Source of the DNA: Pseudomonas fluorescens
GTDB taxonomy: Bacteria; Pseudomonadota; Gammaproteobacteria; Pseudomonadales; Pseudomonadaceae
Assembly (NCBI RefSeq): GCF_001623525.1
Contig: NZ_CP015225.1
Coordinates: 6,832,501-6,896,500 of the forward strand
Direction of reading: 5' to 3'
DNA length: 64,000 nt
A program made the position numbers and the translations under genes. The notes under the pieces were generated by a model that did not search any database, was not told the DNA's origin, and saw nothing but the letters and a program-made list of their open reading frames with translations. Below are positions 34,609 through 42,680 of this stretch, piece by piece. Every line of letters begins with the position of its first letter. Positions within the stretch are counted from its first letter, which is position 1.

Positions 34609-34905
34609 ATGACGCCGCAAACGCAAGGCCAGGAAGAACAAGACTCCTCGGGCACGCCTGTCGTCAATGACCCGGGCAATGAAGACCCCGGGTCCCTGAT
34701 GGATGACGCTCAGGTTCCCTTGATCGAGGAGGATGAAACCCCGGAATACCCGCTGCCTTCGCCCACCAACTCCCTGAGTCGCGACCAGCGTCCGCCCGAT
34801 GACGATGCGGGCGTCGAGCAGGTACCCAGCGACGATGAGGATGTCGAAGCGACCCCGGATGACCCGGACATCGCCGGTGACGATGCCTCCGGCAAGCCAA
34901 GCTGA
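34609..34905 (+). CDS. Acidic, disordered small protein
   Basis: 98 residues from the ATG at 34609 (GAGGTG 6 bases upstream). Composition is dominated by Asp, Glu, Pro and Ser (DDAGVEQVPSDDEDVEATPD), with no hydrophobic core, signal or membrane helix, so it is predicted to be intrinsically disordered. Unrecognised; often seen as a small Pseudomonas protein. Confidence 0.6.
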   Translation: MTPQTQGQEEQDSSGTPVVNDPGNEDPGSLMDDAQVPLIEEDETPEYPLPSPTNSLSRDQRPPDDDAGVEQVPSDDEDVEATPDDPDIAGDDASGKPS

Positions 34906-34992
34906 TCGCAGGCCCGTCTGTCGATTCAGTGGCACCATCGTCCCGCCACGCGTGCCACACATCAGGTAAGGATCTTGAAAAGGAGACTCACC

Positions 34993-35376
34993 ATGATGAA
35001 GTCCAACATGACAGCGCTGACACTCGCCGGGATTCTTTCGCTCAGTTCACTGGCTGCCTTGGCAGAATCTTCGGGCGGCACGCCCCCCGTGGACAAGGGC
35101 GGGATGCCACCTTCCTCAGAAATGGAGGCCGGCTCCAATTCCGGTGCCAACGGTAACGCCTTGCCCCCGGGCTCCGTGAGCGGCGGGAACGGCGGCGATG
35201 CCAACGGCAGCAGCACCAGCCCCGGTACGGGTAGCGGTTCGATGAGTGGAGGCAGCACGATGGGCGGTGCCGACACCGGCGGTGGGACCAACGGCGGAAC
35301 CGGTACCAGCGACAGCGGTGGCAGCTCGGGCGGCAGCAGCTCGGGGTCGGGCGGCTCCGGCAGCTCGGGACAATAA
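34993..35376 (+). CDS. Secreted Gly/Ser-rich low-complexity protein
   Basis: 127 residues from the ATG at 34993 (AAGGAGA upstream). Signal peptide MMKSNMTALTLAGILSLSSL, cut near ALA-ES. The mature part is almost only Gly, Ser, Thr, Asn and Pro (for example GGSSGGSSSGSGGSGSSG), without Cys, so it is unstructured or a glycan-like coating. It follows the acidic protein gene after 87 bases and is likely co-transcribed with it. Confidence 0.65.
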   Translation: MMKSNMTALTLAGILSLSSLAALAESSGGTPPVDKGGMPPSSEMEAGSNSGANGNALPPGSVSGGNGGDANGSSTSPGTGSGSMSGGSTMGGADTGGGTNGGTGTSDSGGSSGGSSSGSGGSGSSGQ

Positions 35377-35403
35377 CCATCCCTTCACACCCATCCGCTT
35401 TCT

Positions 35404-35496
35404 GTGGCGAGGGAGCTTGCTCCCGCTGGGTTGCGAAGCAGCCCCCACGATCCTACGGTTGCTGCGCACCCGAGCGGGAGCAAGCTCCCTCGCCAC
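35404..35496. repeat. Intergenic REP-type palindrome
   Basis: Complete element with arms GTGGCGAGGGAGCTTGCTCCC and GGGAGCAAGCTCCCTCGCCAC around a short GC-rich centre. Confidence 0.9.
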
Positions 35497-35631
35497 GACC
35501 CCATCCATGGATTGCCCATTGCCGGTTCCAAGCCCCCTTCGTTATCCTGCTGAATCCTTTAAGGCGAACACGCTGCCCTGGCCGCACCTGAGCCATCCCT
35601 GGAATGTTGTGTTGATAACGGATCAGATGCG

Positions 35632-36327
35632 ATGAATGCACCGCTGAAAGAGTTTGGCCCGATCAAAGCTGTGATTTTCGACATGGATGGGTTGTTGCTG
35701 GACACCGAGGGGATCTACACCGAGGTCACGTCCATCATCGCCGAGCGCTACGGACGCACGTTCGATTGGAGCGTCAAGCAGAACATCATCGGCCGCGGGG
35801 CCACGGACCTGGCCAATTACGTCGTCCAGGCGCTGGAGTTGCCGATCACCCCCGAAGAGTTCCTGGTCATCCGCGAGCCCCTGATGCGCGAGCGCTTTCC
35901 TCACGCCCTGGGGATGCCCGGTGCGGAGGAGCTGGTGCGGCATTTGAAAGCCCACAACGTTCCGATTGCGGTGGGCACCAGTTCGTCGAGCCCTACGTTC
36001 GCACTGAAAACCACCTTGCACCGGGACTGGTTCGCACTGTTCGACTTCATCGTAACGGCGGACGACCCCGAGGTCGGCGCGGCGAAACCCGCGCCGGATA
36101 TCTTCCTCACCGCTGCCCGGCGCCTGGGTGTCGATCCGCGCGATTGCCTGGTGTTCGAGGATTCGCCGTTCGGCGTAACCGCCGCGAAAGCCGCCGGCAT
36201 GACCGCCATTGCCATTCCGGATTCGGCCATGGCGGATGAAAAATACGCCCACGCCGATGGGATCATCCGCTCCTTGAAAATGTTCCAGCCGAGCCTTTGC
36301 GGTTTACCGGAGTTGGAGTGGGCCTGA
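35632..36327 (+). CDS. HAD-family hydrolase, beta-phosphoglucomutase-like
   Basis: 231 residues. HAD motif I is FDMDGLLLDTE (D17, D19); motif II is in VGTSSSSPTF; the motif III lysine is in GAAKPAPDIFLTAARRLG; motif IV is VFEDSPFGVTAAKAAGM. A four-helix cap (EVTSIIAERYGRTFDW, then GRGATDLANYVV) follows motif I as in phosphoglucomutase/phosphatase members. It probably removes phosphate from a sugar or pseudouridine phosphate; the exact substrate is unknown. Confidence 0.88.
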   Translation: MNAPLKEFGPIKAVIFDMDGLLLDTEGIYTEVTSIIAERYGRTFDWSVKQNIIGRGATDLANYVVQALELPITPEEFLVIREPLMRERFPHALGMPGAEELVRHLKAHNVPIAVGTSSSSPTFALKTTLHRDWFALFDFIVTADDPEVGAAKPAPDIFLTAARRLGVDPRDCLVFEDSPFGVTAAKAAGMTAIAIPDSAMADEKYAHADGIIRSLKMFQPSLCGLPELEWA

Positions 36328-36330
36328 CAG

Positions 36331-36375
36331 CGAAGGGCTGCTGCGCAGCCCAACGGGAGCAAGCTCCCTCGCCAC
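36331..36375. repeat. Half REP element
   Basis: Only the right part of the palindrome remains (GGGCTGCTGCGCAGCCCAAC then GGGAGCAAGCTCCCTCGCCA), between the HAD gene and the SDR gene arriving on the other strand. Confidence 0.8.
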
Positions 36376-36390
36376 AATGATCGGCTCGGA

Positions 36391-37137
36391 TCAGGCGCCA
36401 AAACCACCGTCGATGGTCAGGCTGGCACCGGTGATATAACCAGCTTCCGGCCCTGCCAGATAAGCAACGAAGCTGGCGATTTCATCGACATTGCCGTAGC
36501 GCCCGACAGCCATCAGCGACAGCAGGCTGGAGGCGAAGTCGCTGTCGGCCGGGTTCATGTCAGTGTCCACCGGGCCGGGCTGCACGTTGTTGACGGTGAT
36601 GCCGCGTGGGCCGAGGTCACGGGCCAGGCCTTTGGTCAGGCCCACCAGCGCGGATTTGCTCATGGCGTAGGTCGCGCCGCCGGCGAAGGGCATGCGGTCG
36701 GCGTTGGTGCTGCCGATGTTGATGACCCGGCCACCTTCGCCCATGTGCCGCGCTGCCGCCTGGGTAGCGACGAACACGCTGCGCACGTTGACGGCCAGGG
36801 TCTGGTCGAAATCTTCGAGTTTGAATTCATCCAGCGGCCCCATGGCCAGCACACCCGCGTTATTGACCAGGATATCCAGCCGTCCAAAAGCTTCGACGGT
36901 GGCGGCGACGGCGTTACGAACGGCGTCGGCGTCGGCGCTGTCTGCCTTGATTGCCAAGGCCTTGCCGCCCGCTGCGATGATGCTGTTCTGCAGTTCTTCT
37001 GATTTTGCGCCAGAGCTGACGTAGGTGAAGGCCACGGCGGCGCCTTCCGCGGCAAGGCGCTTGACGATGGCGGCGCCGATGCCGCGAGAACCGCCCTGGA
37101 TCAAGGCGACTTTACCGTTCAGTGCTTGGGTATTCAT
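36391..37137 (-). CDS. SDR-family oxidoreductase
   Basis: 248 residues from the ATG at 37137 (GGAG 6 bases upstream). Cofactor motif LIQGGSRGIGAAIVKRL, NNAG (DILVNNAGVLAMGP), catalytic Ser (INIGSTNADR) and YAMSK. The C-terminal GYITGASLTIDGGFGA is the typical closing motif. Divergent from a LysR gene, which very probably regulates it in response to a quinone, aldehyde or similar compound. Confidence 0.9.
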   Translation of the reverse strand: MNTQALNGKVALIQGGSRGIGAAIVKRLAAEGAAVAFTYVSSGAKSEELQNSIIAAGGKALAIKADSADADAVRNAVAATVEAFGRLDILVNNAGVLAMGPLDEFKLEDFDQTLAVNVRSVFVATQAAARHMGEGGRVINIGSTNADRMPFAGGATYAMSKSALVGLTKGLARDLGPRGITVNNVQPGPVDTDMNPADSDFASSLLSLMAVGRYGNVDEIASFVAYLAGPEAGYITGASLTIDGGFGA

Positions 37138-37234
37138 GATGTTCTCCAAAAAGTGCCGAGGCGAGGTGCCGCGGTGATGGAGCGAGTATCAAGAAGGTGC
37201 CGTGGGCTGTGTAGACCGTCATTGCTATAGTCTG

Positions 37235-37253
37235 TCTAAACCAAAAGTTTAGA
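37235..37253. promoter_or_regulatory. Inverted repeat, probable LysR operator
   Basis: TCTAAAC-CAAAA-GTTTAGA: a 7-bp dyad with 5-base spacer ending 9 bases before the LysR start. It is a LysR-box-type dyad with a T-rich centre, in the divergent SDR/LysR promoter. The SDR promoter would be on the other side. Confidence 0.7.
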
Positions 37254-37262
37254 GTGAGGCTC

Positions 37263-38186
37263 ATGGAGACCTTCAACAGTATCGAATGCTTCGTGCGCAG
37301 CGCCGAAGTCGGCAGCTTTGCCGAGGCGGCGCGACGTCTGAGCGTAACCCCGGCCGCGGTGGGTAAAAGCGTCGCCAAGCTGGAGGCGCGAATGGGCGTA
37401 CGCCTGTTTCAGCGCAGCACCCGCAGCTTGAGGCTGACCGAAGCTGGCCAGTTGTTCTTGAGGGAGGTCGGCAGCAGCTTCAACACCATCCAGAACGCCG
37501 TCGCCAACCTGGCCAGCGCCGGTGGGCAACCGGCGGGAACGCTGAAGGTGAGCATGGGCACGGCGTTCGGTCGATTGTATGTCGTACCGTTGCTGGGGGA
37601 ATTTCTGCGACGTTATCCGGCGATCAACCCGGACTGGCATTTCGATAACCGCCAGGTAGACCTGATTGGCCAGGGGTTCGATGCCGCCATCGGCGGTGGT
37701 TTCGAGCTGCCCCAGGGGGTAGTGGCGCGCAAATTGACGGTGGCTCATCGGGTGCTGGTTGCGTCAACCGACTACCTGCAAACCCATGCCGCGGTGACAG
37801 AACCGGAAGATTTGTCACAGCATCAAGGCATCCTGATTCGTTCACCACAAACCGGGCGCGTGCGTTCCTGGCAACTGACCAGCCGCAATCGGGAACACAG
37901 CCCGCTGACGCTCAAGACGCGCATGACCATGAGCGATTCGGAAGCCGATTGCGCGGCCGCCACCCAAGGGCTGGGCATCGGCCTGGTGAGCATGCCGATC
38001 GCCGTTCCCTTCCTGGAAAGCGGGGCGCTGCAACGGGTGTTGCCGGACTGGTATGCCGACGATGGCAACATCTCCATCTACTACGCCGAACACAAGCTGT
38101 TGCCAGGCAAGACCCGGGCGTTCGTGGATTTCATCATCGAGCAGTTTGCCGAGCAGGGGTTGGCGCGGCGGTTTAGTGCGGTTTGA
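37263..38186 (+). CDS. LysR-family transcriptional regulator
   Basis: About 307 residues from the ATG at 37263 (a GTG at 37254 is also in frame). Winged HTH at 1-60: FVRSAEVGSFAEAARRLSVT, then AAVGKSVAKLEARMGVRLFQ. The effector domain (PAGTLKVSMGTAFGRLYVVP ... DFIIEQFAEQG) is of the CrgA/NodD-like kind. Divergent from the SDR gene and separated from it by 125 bases with a dyad operator; it likely controls both. Confidence 0.92.
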   Translation: METFNSIECFVRSAEVGSFAEAARRLSVTPAAVGKSVAKLEARMGVRLFQRSTRSLRLTEAGQLFLREVGSSFNTIQNAVANLASAGGQPAGTLKVSMGTAFGRLYVVPLLGEFLRRYPAINPDWHFDNRQVDLIGQGFDAAIGGGFELPQGVVARKLTVAHRVLVASTDYLQTHAAVTEPEDLSQHQGILIRSPQTGRVRSWQLTSRNREHSPLTLKTRMTMSDSEADCAAATQGLGIGLVSMPIAVPFLESGALQRVLPDWYADDGNISIYYAEHKLLPGKTRAFVDFIIEQFAEQGLARRFSAV

Positions 38187-38233
38187 GCTGGGCACCAGAC
38201 CGACTCGGGACACTTCGGTCCAAGCCTGTGAAC

Positions 38234-38962
38234 TCACCGCCCAAACCGCCCCGGCCAGCCAATGATGGTCTTGGGCCGAGGCGTCGCGTAGGTGCGCACT
38301 TTCGACGTCGACAACCCCAGCCGCACCAGCGATTCAGCAATGGTCACCGCCGCCGTCACGCCATCGACCACCGGCACGCCGGTGCGCTGGCGGATCTGCT
38401 CGTCGAGCCCGGCCATGCCGCCGCAGCCCAGGCAGATCACTTCGGCCTTGTCCTGGCTCACTGCCAGTTCCGCCTGTTGCACGATGGCGTCAATCGCCCG
38501 TTGCGGGTCCTCCTCCAGCTCCAGCACCGCCAAACCACTGGCCCGTACCGAGGCGCAGCGGTCGAACAGGCCGGACAGCTTGAGCCGGTCTTCGATCAGC
38601 GGCACAGTACGGTCCAGGGTGGTGACCACCGAATAAGCGTGGCCGAGGAACATGGCGGTACTGGCGCCGGCATCGGTGATGTCCACCACAGGCACGTTCA
38701 GCAGTTCTTGCAGACCTTCGCGGCCATGCTCGCCGTAGCCAGCCTGGATCACCGCGTCGAACGGCTGGTCATAGGACATCACCCGGTCCATCACCGCAAT
38801 GGCCGCCAGGTAGCTTTCAAAATTGCCCTCGATGGAATCGGCACCGAAATGCGGCGTGAGCCCGACGATTTCGGTGCCCGGCGCGGCCACGGCCTGGGCC
38901 TTGCGGGCGATGGCCTGGGTGATGGATTCGGTGGTGTTGACGTTGACCACGAGAATTCGCAT
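38234..38962 (-). CDS. Aspartate/glutamate (hydantoin/allantoin) racemase family protein
   Basis: 242 residues from the ATG at 38962 with AGGAGG 6 bases upstream. N-terminal NVNTTESITQAIARKA is the pattern of hydantoin racemases; the two catalytic Cys are in the usual places or replaced locally (YGEHGREGLQEL near the first, ICLGCGGMAGLDEQI for the second). The first Cys position reads GYGEHG, so it must be checked. The operon with an NCS1 permease supports a role in hydantoin, allantoin or related ureide use. Confidence 0.8.
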   Translation of the reverse strand: MRILVVNVNTTESITQAIARKAQAVAAPGTEIVGLTPHFGADSIEGNFESYLAAIAVMDRVMSYDQPFDAVIQAGYGEHGREGLQELLNVPVVDITDAGASTAMFLGHAYSVVTTLDRTVPLIEDRLKLSGLFDRCASVRASGLAVLELEEDPQRAIDAIVQQAELAVSQDKAEVICLGCGGMAGLDEQIRQRTGVPVVDGVTAAVTIAESLVRLGLSTSKVRTYATPRPKTIIGWPGRFGR

Positions 38963-39022
38963 GAACTGTCCTCCTTGATGCATGAAAGTAAGCGACCCGT
39001 ACCGGCCGGGCCGTTTGAGGGA

Positions 39023-40552
39023 TCAATGATGAACGTTATCCACAGCGATGGATTCACCGCTGACGTCCTCGTAATTCGGTTGGCGCTTGGCAATGATCAG
39101 GTACAGCAGCCCTGCAATCGAAGCGCCAATCAGCCAGGAAAATGGCGAAACGCTGTCAAAACCAGGCACCAACGCCAGGATAATCGCGATCAGCGCCGCC
39201 GGAATGAACGCCGCCACCGCGCGCAGGTTGACCCCGTTGCTGTAGAAATACGCACCGTTTGGGTCCTCGCTGTACAGTTGCGGCACGTTGATGCGGCCTT
39301 TTCGCAGCAGCCAGTAGTCGACCATGATCACCCCGTACAGCGGCCCGAGCAGGGCACCGAGGCCGGAGAGGAAATACACGATCACCAGGGGGCTGTTGTA
39401 GAGGTTCCACGGCAAGATCAGCACGGCAATGGCGGCGCTGATCAACCCGGCGCGGCGGAAGGTCAGGTACTTGGGCGCCAGGTTGCTGAGCACGAACGCC
39501 GGGGCGACGAAGTTGGCCATGATGTTCACCGCCACGGTGACGATCAGGAAGGCCAGGCAGCCCAACACGAGGAAGAAGGTGTTGGGGATCGAGGCAATGA
39601 CCTGGGTCGGGCTTTCAATGATTTGTCCATTGATCTGGAACTGCGCACCGCAGAGCAGGATGGTAATCCCGGCAAACACCAGGATGTTCACCGGCAAGCC
39701 CCAGAAATTACCGACGATGATGGTCCGGCGGCACGGCGAGGAGCGGGCGAAGTCGCAGAAATTGAGAATCAAGGTGCCGTAGATCGACAGCCACAGCGCC
39801 CCACCGGCAAAGATATTGCGCCACATTTCACCACCGGCCAGCGGCTCGCGGATCGACCAGGCAATGGTGGCGCCAGCCTGGGTATACATCCAACCGGCCA
39901 GGGCCGCGACGGTCACCAGGATCACCGGGCCGGCGAAACCTTCATACCGGCGCACCGTCTCCATGCCGTAGGCCAGGATCACCAGTTGCACGAACCAGAT
40001 CGCCACGAAACACACCCAACCCAGGCTCGACAGGCCGAGGATCGAGTCGCGGTCGTAGTCGGCGAAGCCTGGGTGGATCGCCACCAGCAACACGCGGAAC
40101 ACCACCGACGCCAGGTAGGTCTGGATACCAAACCAGGCAATGGCGATGACCGCCCTGATCAAGGCCGGAATCTGCGCGCCATGGATCCCGAAGCTGATCC
40201 GGCTGATCACCGGGAACGGCACCCCGGTTTTCTGGCCCATGTAGCCGGACAGGTTCATGAAGCCATACACCAGCGCCGCGCCTATCCCGAGGGACAGCAA
40301 GATCTGCCAGCCACCCAGGCCCAGGGCATAGAGACCGATGGCGAAGGAGTAGTTGGCGATGTTATGCACGTCATTGGTCCACAGGGCAAAGATGCTGTAG
40401 CGACCCCAGCGTCGACCTTCGGCCTTGGTCGGCGCCAGGTCTTTGTTGTGCAGCCTCGGGCTGAGGGCCAGGGACGTGGCAGTTGTGTCGTCGAGGGCCG
40501 TGGTGGCGGAGGGCAGATCCAGCGCGATGTTATTGGAGAGACTTGTACGCAT
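39023..40552 (-). CDS. NCS1-family nucleobase/hydantoin:cation symporter
   Basis: 509 residues from the ATG at 40552, with 12 membrane helices. The N-terminal RWGRYSIFALWTNDVHNIAN (substrate- and sodium-binding helix 1, W-x-x-D-x-H-N) and GVPFPVISRISFGIHGAQIP (helix 3) are hallmarks of the Mhp1/AllP branch. It imports hydantoins, allantoin or nucleobases with sodium or protons. The racemase gene lies 60 bases downstream on the same strand, so both probably form one operon. Confidence 0.88.
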   Translation of the reverse strand: MRTSLSNNIALDLPSATTALDDTTATSLALSPRLHNKDLAPTKAEGRRWGRYSIFALWTNDVHNIANYSFAIGLYALGLGGWQILLSLGIGAALVYGFMNLSGYMGQKTGVPFPVISRISFGIHGAQIPALIRAVIAIAWFGIQTYLASVVFRVLLVAIHPGFADYDRDSILGLSSLGWVCFVAIWFVQLVILAYGMETVRRYEGFAGPVILVTVAALAGWMYTQAGATIAWSIREPLAGGEMWRNIFAGGALWLSIYGTLILNFCDFARSSPCRRTIIVGNFWGLPVNILVFAGITILLCGAQFQINGQIIESPTQVIASIPNTFFLVLGCLAFLIVTVAVNIMANFVAPAFVLSNLAPKYLTFRRAGLISAAIAVLILPWNLYNSPLVIVYFLSGLGALLGPLYGVIMVDYWLLRKGRINVPQLYSEDPNGAYFYSNGVNLRAVAAFIPAALIAIILALVPGFDSVSPFSWLIGASIAGLLYLIIAKRQPNYEDVSGESIAVDNVHH

Positions 40553-40720
40553 TCCGGCAGGCTCCTGATTCTCGGCGCAGCGATGACTGTGCATGAGCGC
40601 GGGGCTCGACAAATCTTCGTCGCGGCGGGCGAGCATCATTGATTACGGGGCATCTGCAGCCTGTACGGGATAGGGCGCTTCAGGCTTGCGGATCTAAAGT
40701 GTGTGTATGTTTTATGTAAG

Positions 40721-40730
40721 TTGTATACAA
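40721..40730. promoter_or_regulatory. TTGTATACAA palindrome, candidate GntR operator
   Basis: Perfect 10-bp palindrome 170 bases upstream of the NCS1 permease start, of the form bound by FCD-type GntR regulators (TTGTATACAA-like). No GntR gene lies next to it; the cognate regulator would be elsewhere. Confidence 0.5.
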
Positions 40731-40949
40731 AACACGTGTCAGATCAAGCCAGATCTATGCCACTTACGGATCTATCCGCAGAAGCGCTAATTTCGTTTCG
40801 TTATGATCTTTGAATAACTGACTGAAATACCTAAATTTAAAATTGACCGTTTAAACAGGTATTTATTTTTTGGCGAACGTCAGTGGGTTGGAACGGCTGG
40901 CGAGGCGGGAAGGTGTGTGTAACTTTTGGGGCATTAACGTAATAAGTGC

Positions 40950-40984
40950 ACACAAAAATGCCACTTGAAGTGACATTTTTGTGT
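40950..40984 (-). terminator. Probable terminator of cysH
   Basis: A 17-bp arm (ACACAAAAATGCCACTT) meets AAGTGACATTTTTGTGT with one mismatch and a single-base loop. It ends 18 bases after the cysH stop. A run of T on either strand lies within the stem. Confidence 0.6.
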
Positions 40985-41002
40985 ACAGATGGCGGCGGAC
41001 GC

Positions 41003-41746
41003 TTAGACGGTCTTGGATTTGGCGATGATGTTCCCGGCGTGCAGCCCGCATTCTTTCTGCGTGGCTTCTTCCCACCACCAACGGCCTTCGCGCTCGTGCT
41101 GGTTTGGCAGCACCGGGCGGGTGCAGGGTTCGCAGCCGATGCTGATGAAGCCGCGTTCATGCAGGCTGTTGTAAGGCAGCTCGAGCATGCGGATGTAGCC
41201 CCAGACTTCTTCGCTGGTCATCTGCGACAGGGGGTTGAACTTGTACAGGGTGCGCTCCGGGGTGGAAAACGCCGTGTCGATTTCCAACACCGCCACCTGG
41301 CTGCGGGTGCCGGGGCTCTGGTCACGGCGCTGGCCGGTGGCCCAGGCGCGGACATCGGTCAGTTTACGTCGCAGGGGCTCGATCTTGCGGATGCCGCAGC
41401 ACTCGCCGTGACCGTCCTTGTAGAAGCTGAACAGGCCTTTTTCCTTCACGAAGGGTTCAAGTTTCGTGTAGTCCGGCGAAACCAGCTCGATGTCGATCTT
41501 GTAGTGCTCGCGTACCTGATCGATGAAACGATAAGTTTCCGGGTGCAGGCGACCGGTGTCGAGGCTGAACACCTTGACGTTCTTGTTCAGTTTCCAGGCC
41601 ATGTCCACCAGCACCACGTCTTCGGCGCCACTGAACGATATCCACAGGTCGTCGCCGAACTCGGCGAAGGCCAGCTTGAGGATGTCCTGGGGGGACTTGT
41701 TGGCATAGGTCGTGGCGAGTTCCACGACGTCGAACGATGGGCTCAT
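41003..41746 (-). CDS. cysH: Adenylylsulfate (APS) reductase, 4Fe-4S type
   Basis: 247 residues. The cysteines that bind the [4Fe-4S] cluster in APS-preferring CysH are present: C116-C117 (GECCGIRK) and C205/C208 (IGCEPCTRP), with the catalytic C233 (KECGLHAG). The PAPS/APS-binding [14 protein letters not shown] loop and [10 protein letters not shown] are also conserved. It reduces APS to sulfite in assimilatory sulfur metabolism. Opposite strand, 174 bases away, is thrH, as in other Pseudomonas genomes. Confidence 0.95.
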   Translation of the reverse strand: MSPSFDVVELATTYANKSPQDILKLAFAEFGDDLWISFSGAEDVVLVDMAWKLNKNVKVFSLDTGRLHPETYRFIDQVREHYKIDIELVSPDYTKLEPFVKEKGLFSFYKDGHGECCGIRKIEPLRRKLTDVRAWATGQRRDQSPGTRSQVAVLEIDTAFSTPERTLYKFNPLSQMTSEEVWGYIRMLELPYNSLHERGFISIGCEPCTRPVLPNQHEREGRWWWEEATQKECGLHAGNIIAKSKTV

Positions 41747-41920
41747 CAGGGCGGTTTCCTACAGGTCGGTGGCGCTGGGCGCTCTATATGGGGCTGATGG
41801 TAACAAAAGCTGTCGGGGCTGGCGCGCTCCTGTGCGTTGCGCAGGCTTCGACGAATGGCTAGAGTCGGCAGGCCTTTTGTTCGCTCAACCGATAAACATC
41901 AGAAAAAATGGGAGTGTCTT

Positions 41921-42538
41921 GTGGAAATTGCCTGTCTCGATCTGGAAGGTGTGCTGGTCCCGGAGATCTGGATCGCCTTCGCTGAAAAAACCGGGATTGA
42001 CTCCCTCAGGGCAACCACTCGGGACATTCCCGACTACGACGTGCTGATGAAGCAACGGTTGCGCATCCTCGATGAACACGGCCTCAAGCTTTCCGACATC
42101 CAGGAAGTCATTGCTACCCTCCAGCCGCTGGACGGCGCCATCGAGTTCGTCGACTGGCTGCGCGAGCGCTTCCAGGTGGTGATTCTGTCCGACACGTTCT
42201 ATGAGTTTTCCCAGCCGTTGATGCGCCAGTTGGGCTTCCCGACATTGCTCTGCCATCGCTTGATTACCGATGACAGCGGGCGGGTGACCGGCTACCAGTT
42301 GCGTCAGAAAGATCCCAAGCGCCAGTCGGTCCTGTCCTTCAAGAGCCTGTACTACCGGGTGATTGCGGCGGGGGATTCCTACAACGACACCACGATGCTG
42401 GGTGAGGCCGACGCCGGGATTCTGTTCCATGCGCCTGAGAACGTGATCCGTGAATTTCCGCAATTCCCGGCGGTGCATACGTTTGCTGAGTTGAAGCGGG
42501 AATTTATCAAGGCGTCGAACCGCAATCTCAGCTTGTAA
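41921..42538 (+). CDS. thrH: Bifunctional phosphoserine phosphatase / homoserine phosphotransferase
   Basis: 205 residues from the GTG at 41921 (GGGAG upstream), the usual length. HAD motif I is CLDLEGVLVPEIW (D7, E9), the variant with Glu as seen in ThrH; motif II is LSDTFYEFSQP, motif III is near LRQKDPKRQSV, and motif IV is AAGDSYNDTTMLGEA. It acts on phosphoserine and can transfer the phosphate to homoserine. Confidence 0.92.
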   Translation: MEIACLDLEGVLVPEIWIAFAEKTGIDSLRATTRDIPDYDVLMKQRLRILDEHGLKLSDIQEVIATLQPLDGAIEFVDWLRERFQVVILSDTFYEFSQPLMRQLGFPTLLCHRLITDDSGRVTGYQLRQKDPKRQSVLSFKSLYYRVIAAGDSYNDTTMLGEADAGILFHAPENVIREFPQFPAVHTFAELKREFIKASNRNLSL

Positions 42539-42553
42539 ACCAGAGCGGGTTGT

Positions 42554-42662
42554 TGATCGTTCCCACGCTCCGCGTGGGAATGCATCTAGTGACGCTCTGC
42601 GTCACAAGCGGACGCAGAGCGTCCAAGGGGCGGCATTCCCACGCGGAGCGTGGGAACGATCA
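42554..42662. repeat. Second palindrome family, copy 1
   Basis: Outer arms TGATCGTTCCCACGCTCCGC and the complement, with an inner TGACGCTCTGCGTCAC-like and GGACGCAGAGCGTCC pair. It differs from the REP family and recurs at 50438-50544. Confidence 0.85.
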
Positions 42663-42680
42663 GTGAGGCTTAGGAGTTGT

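Larger units (their letters stand above)
40553..41002. other. A+T-rich intergenic control region
   Basis: 450 bases with no gene. It carries the palindrome at 40721-40730 near the permease promoter and the terminator at 40950-40984 for cysH. Much of the remainder is A+T-rich and holds no open frame of note. Confidence 0.6.

Noticed and set aside
38234..38962. Maleate isomerase or Asp racemase as the specific function
   Set aside because: The first catalytic Cys region is not clear enough; only the broad racemase family can be supported, with hydantoin context from the permease.
38183..40642. Very long open frame (about 819 codons) on the plus strand over the racemase and NCS1 genes
   Set aside because: It is antisense to two recognised proteins and its product is rich in His, Gln, Gly and Arg, as expected from the complement of high-G+C coding DNA.
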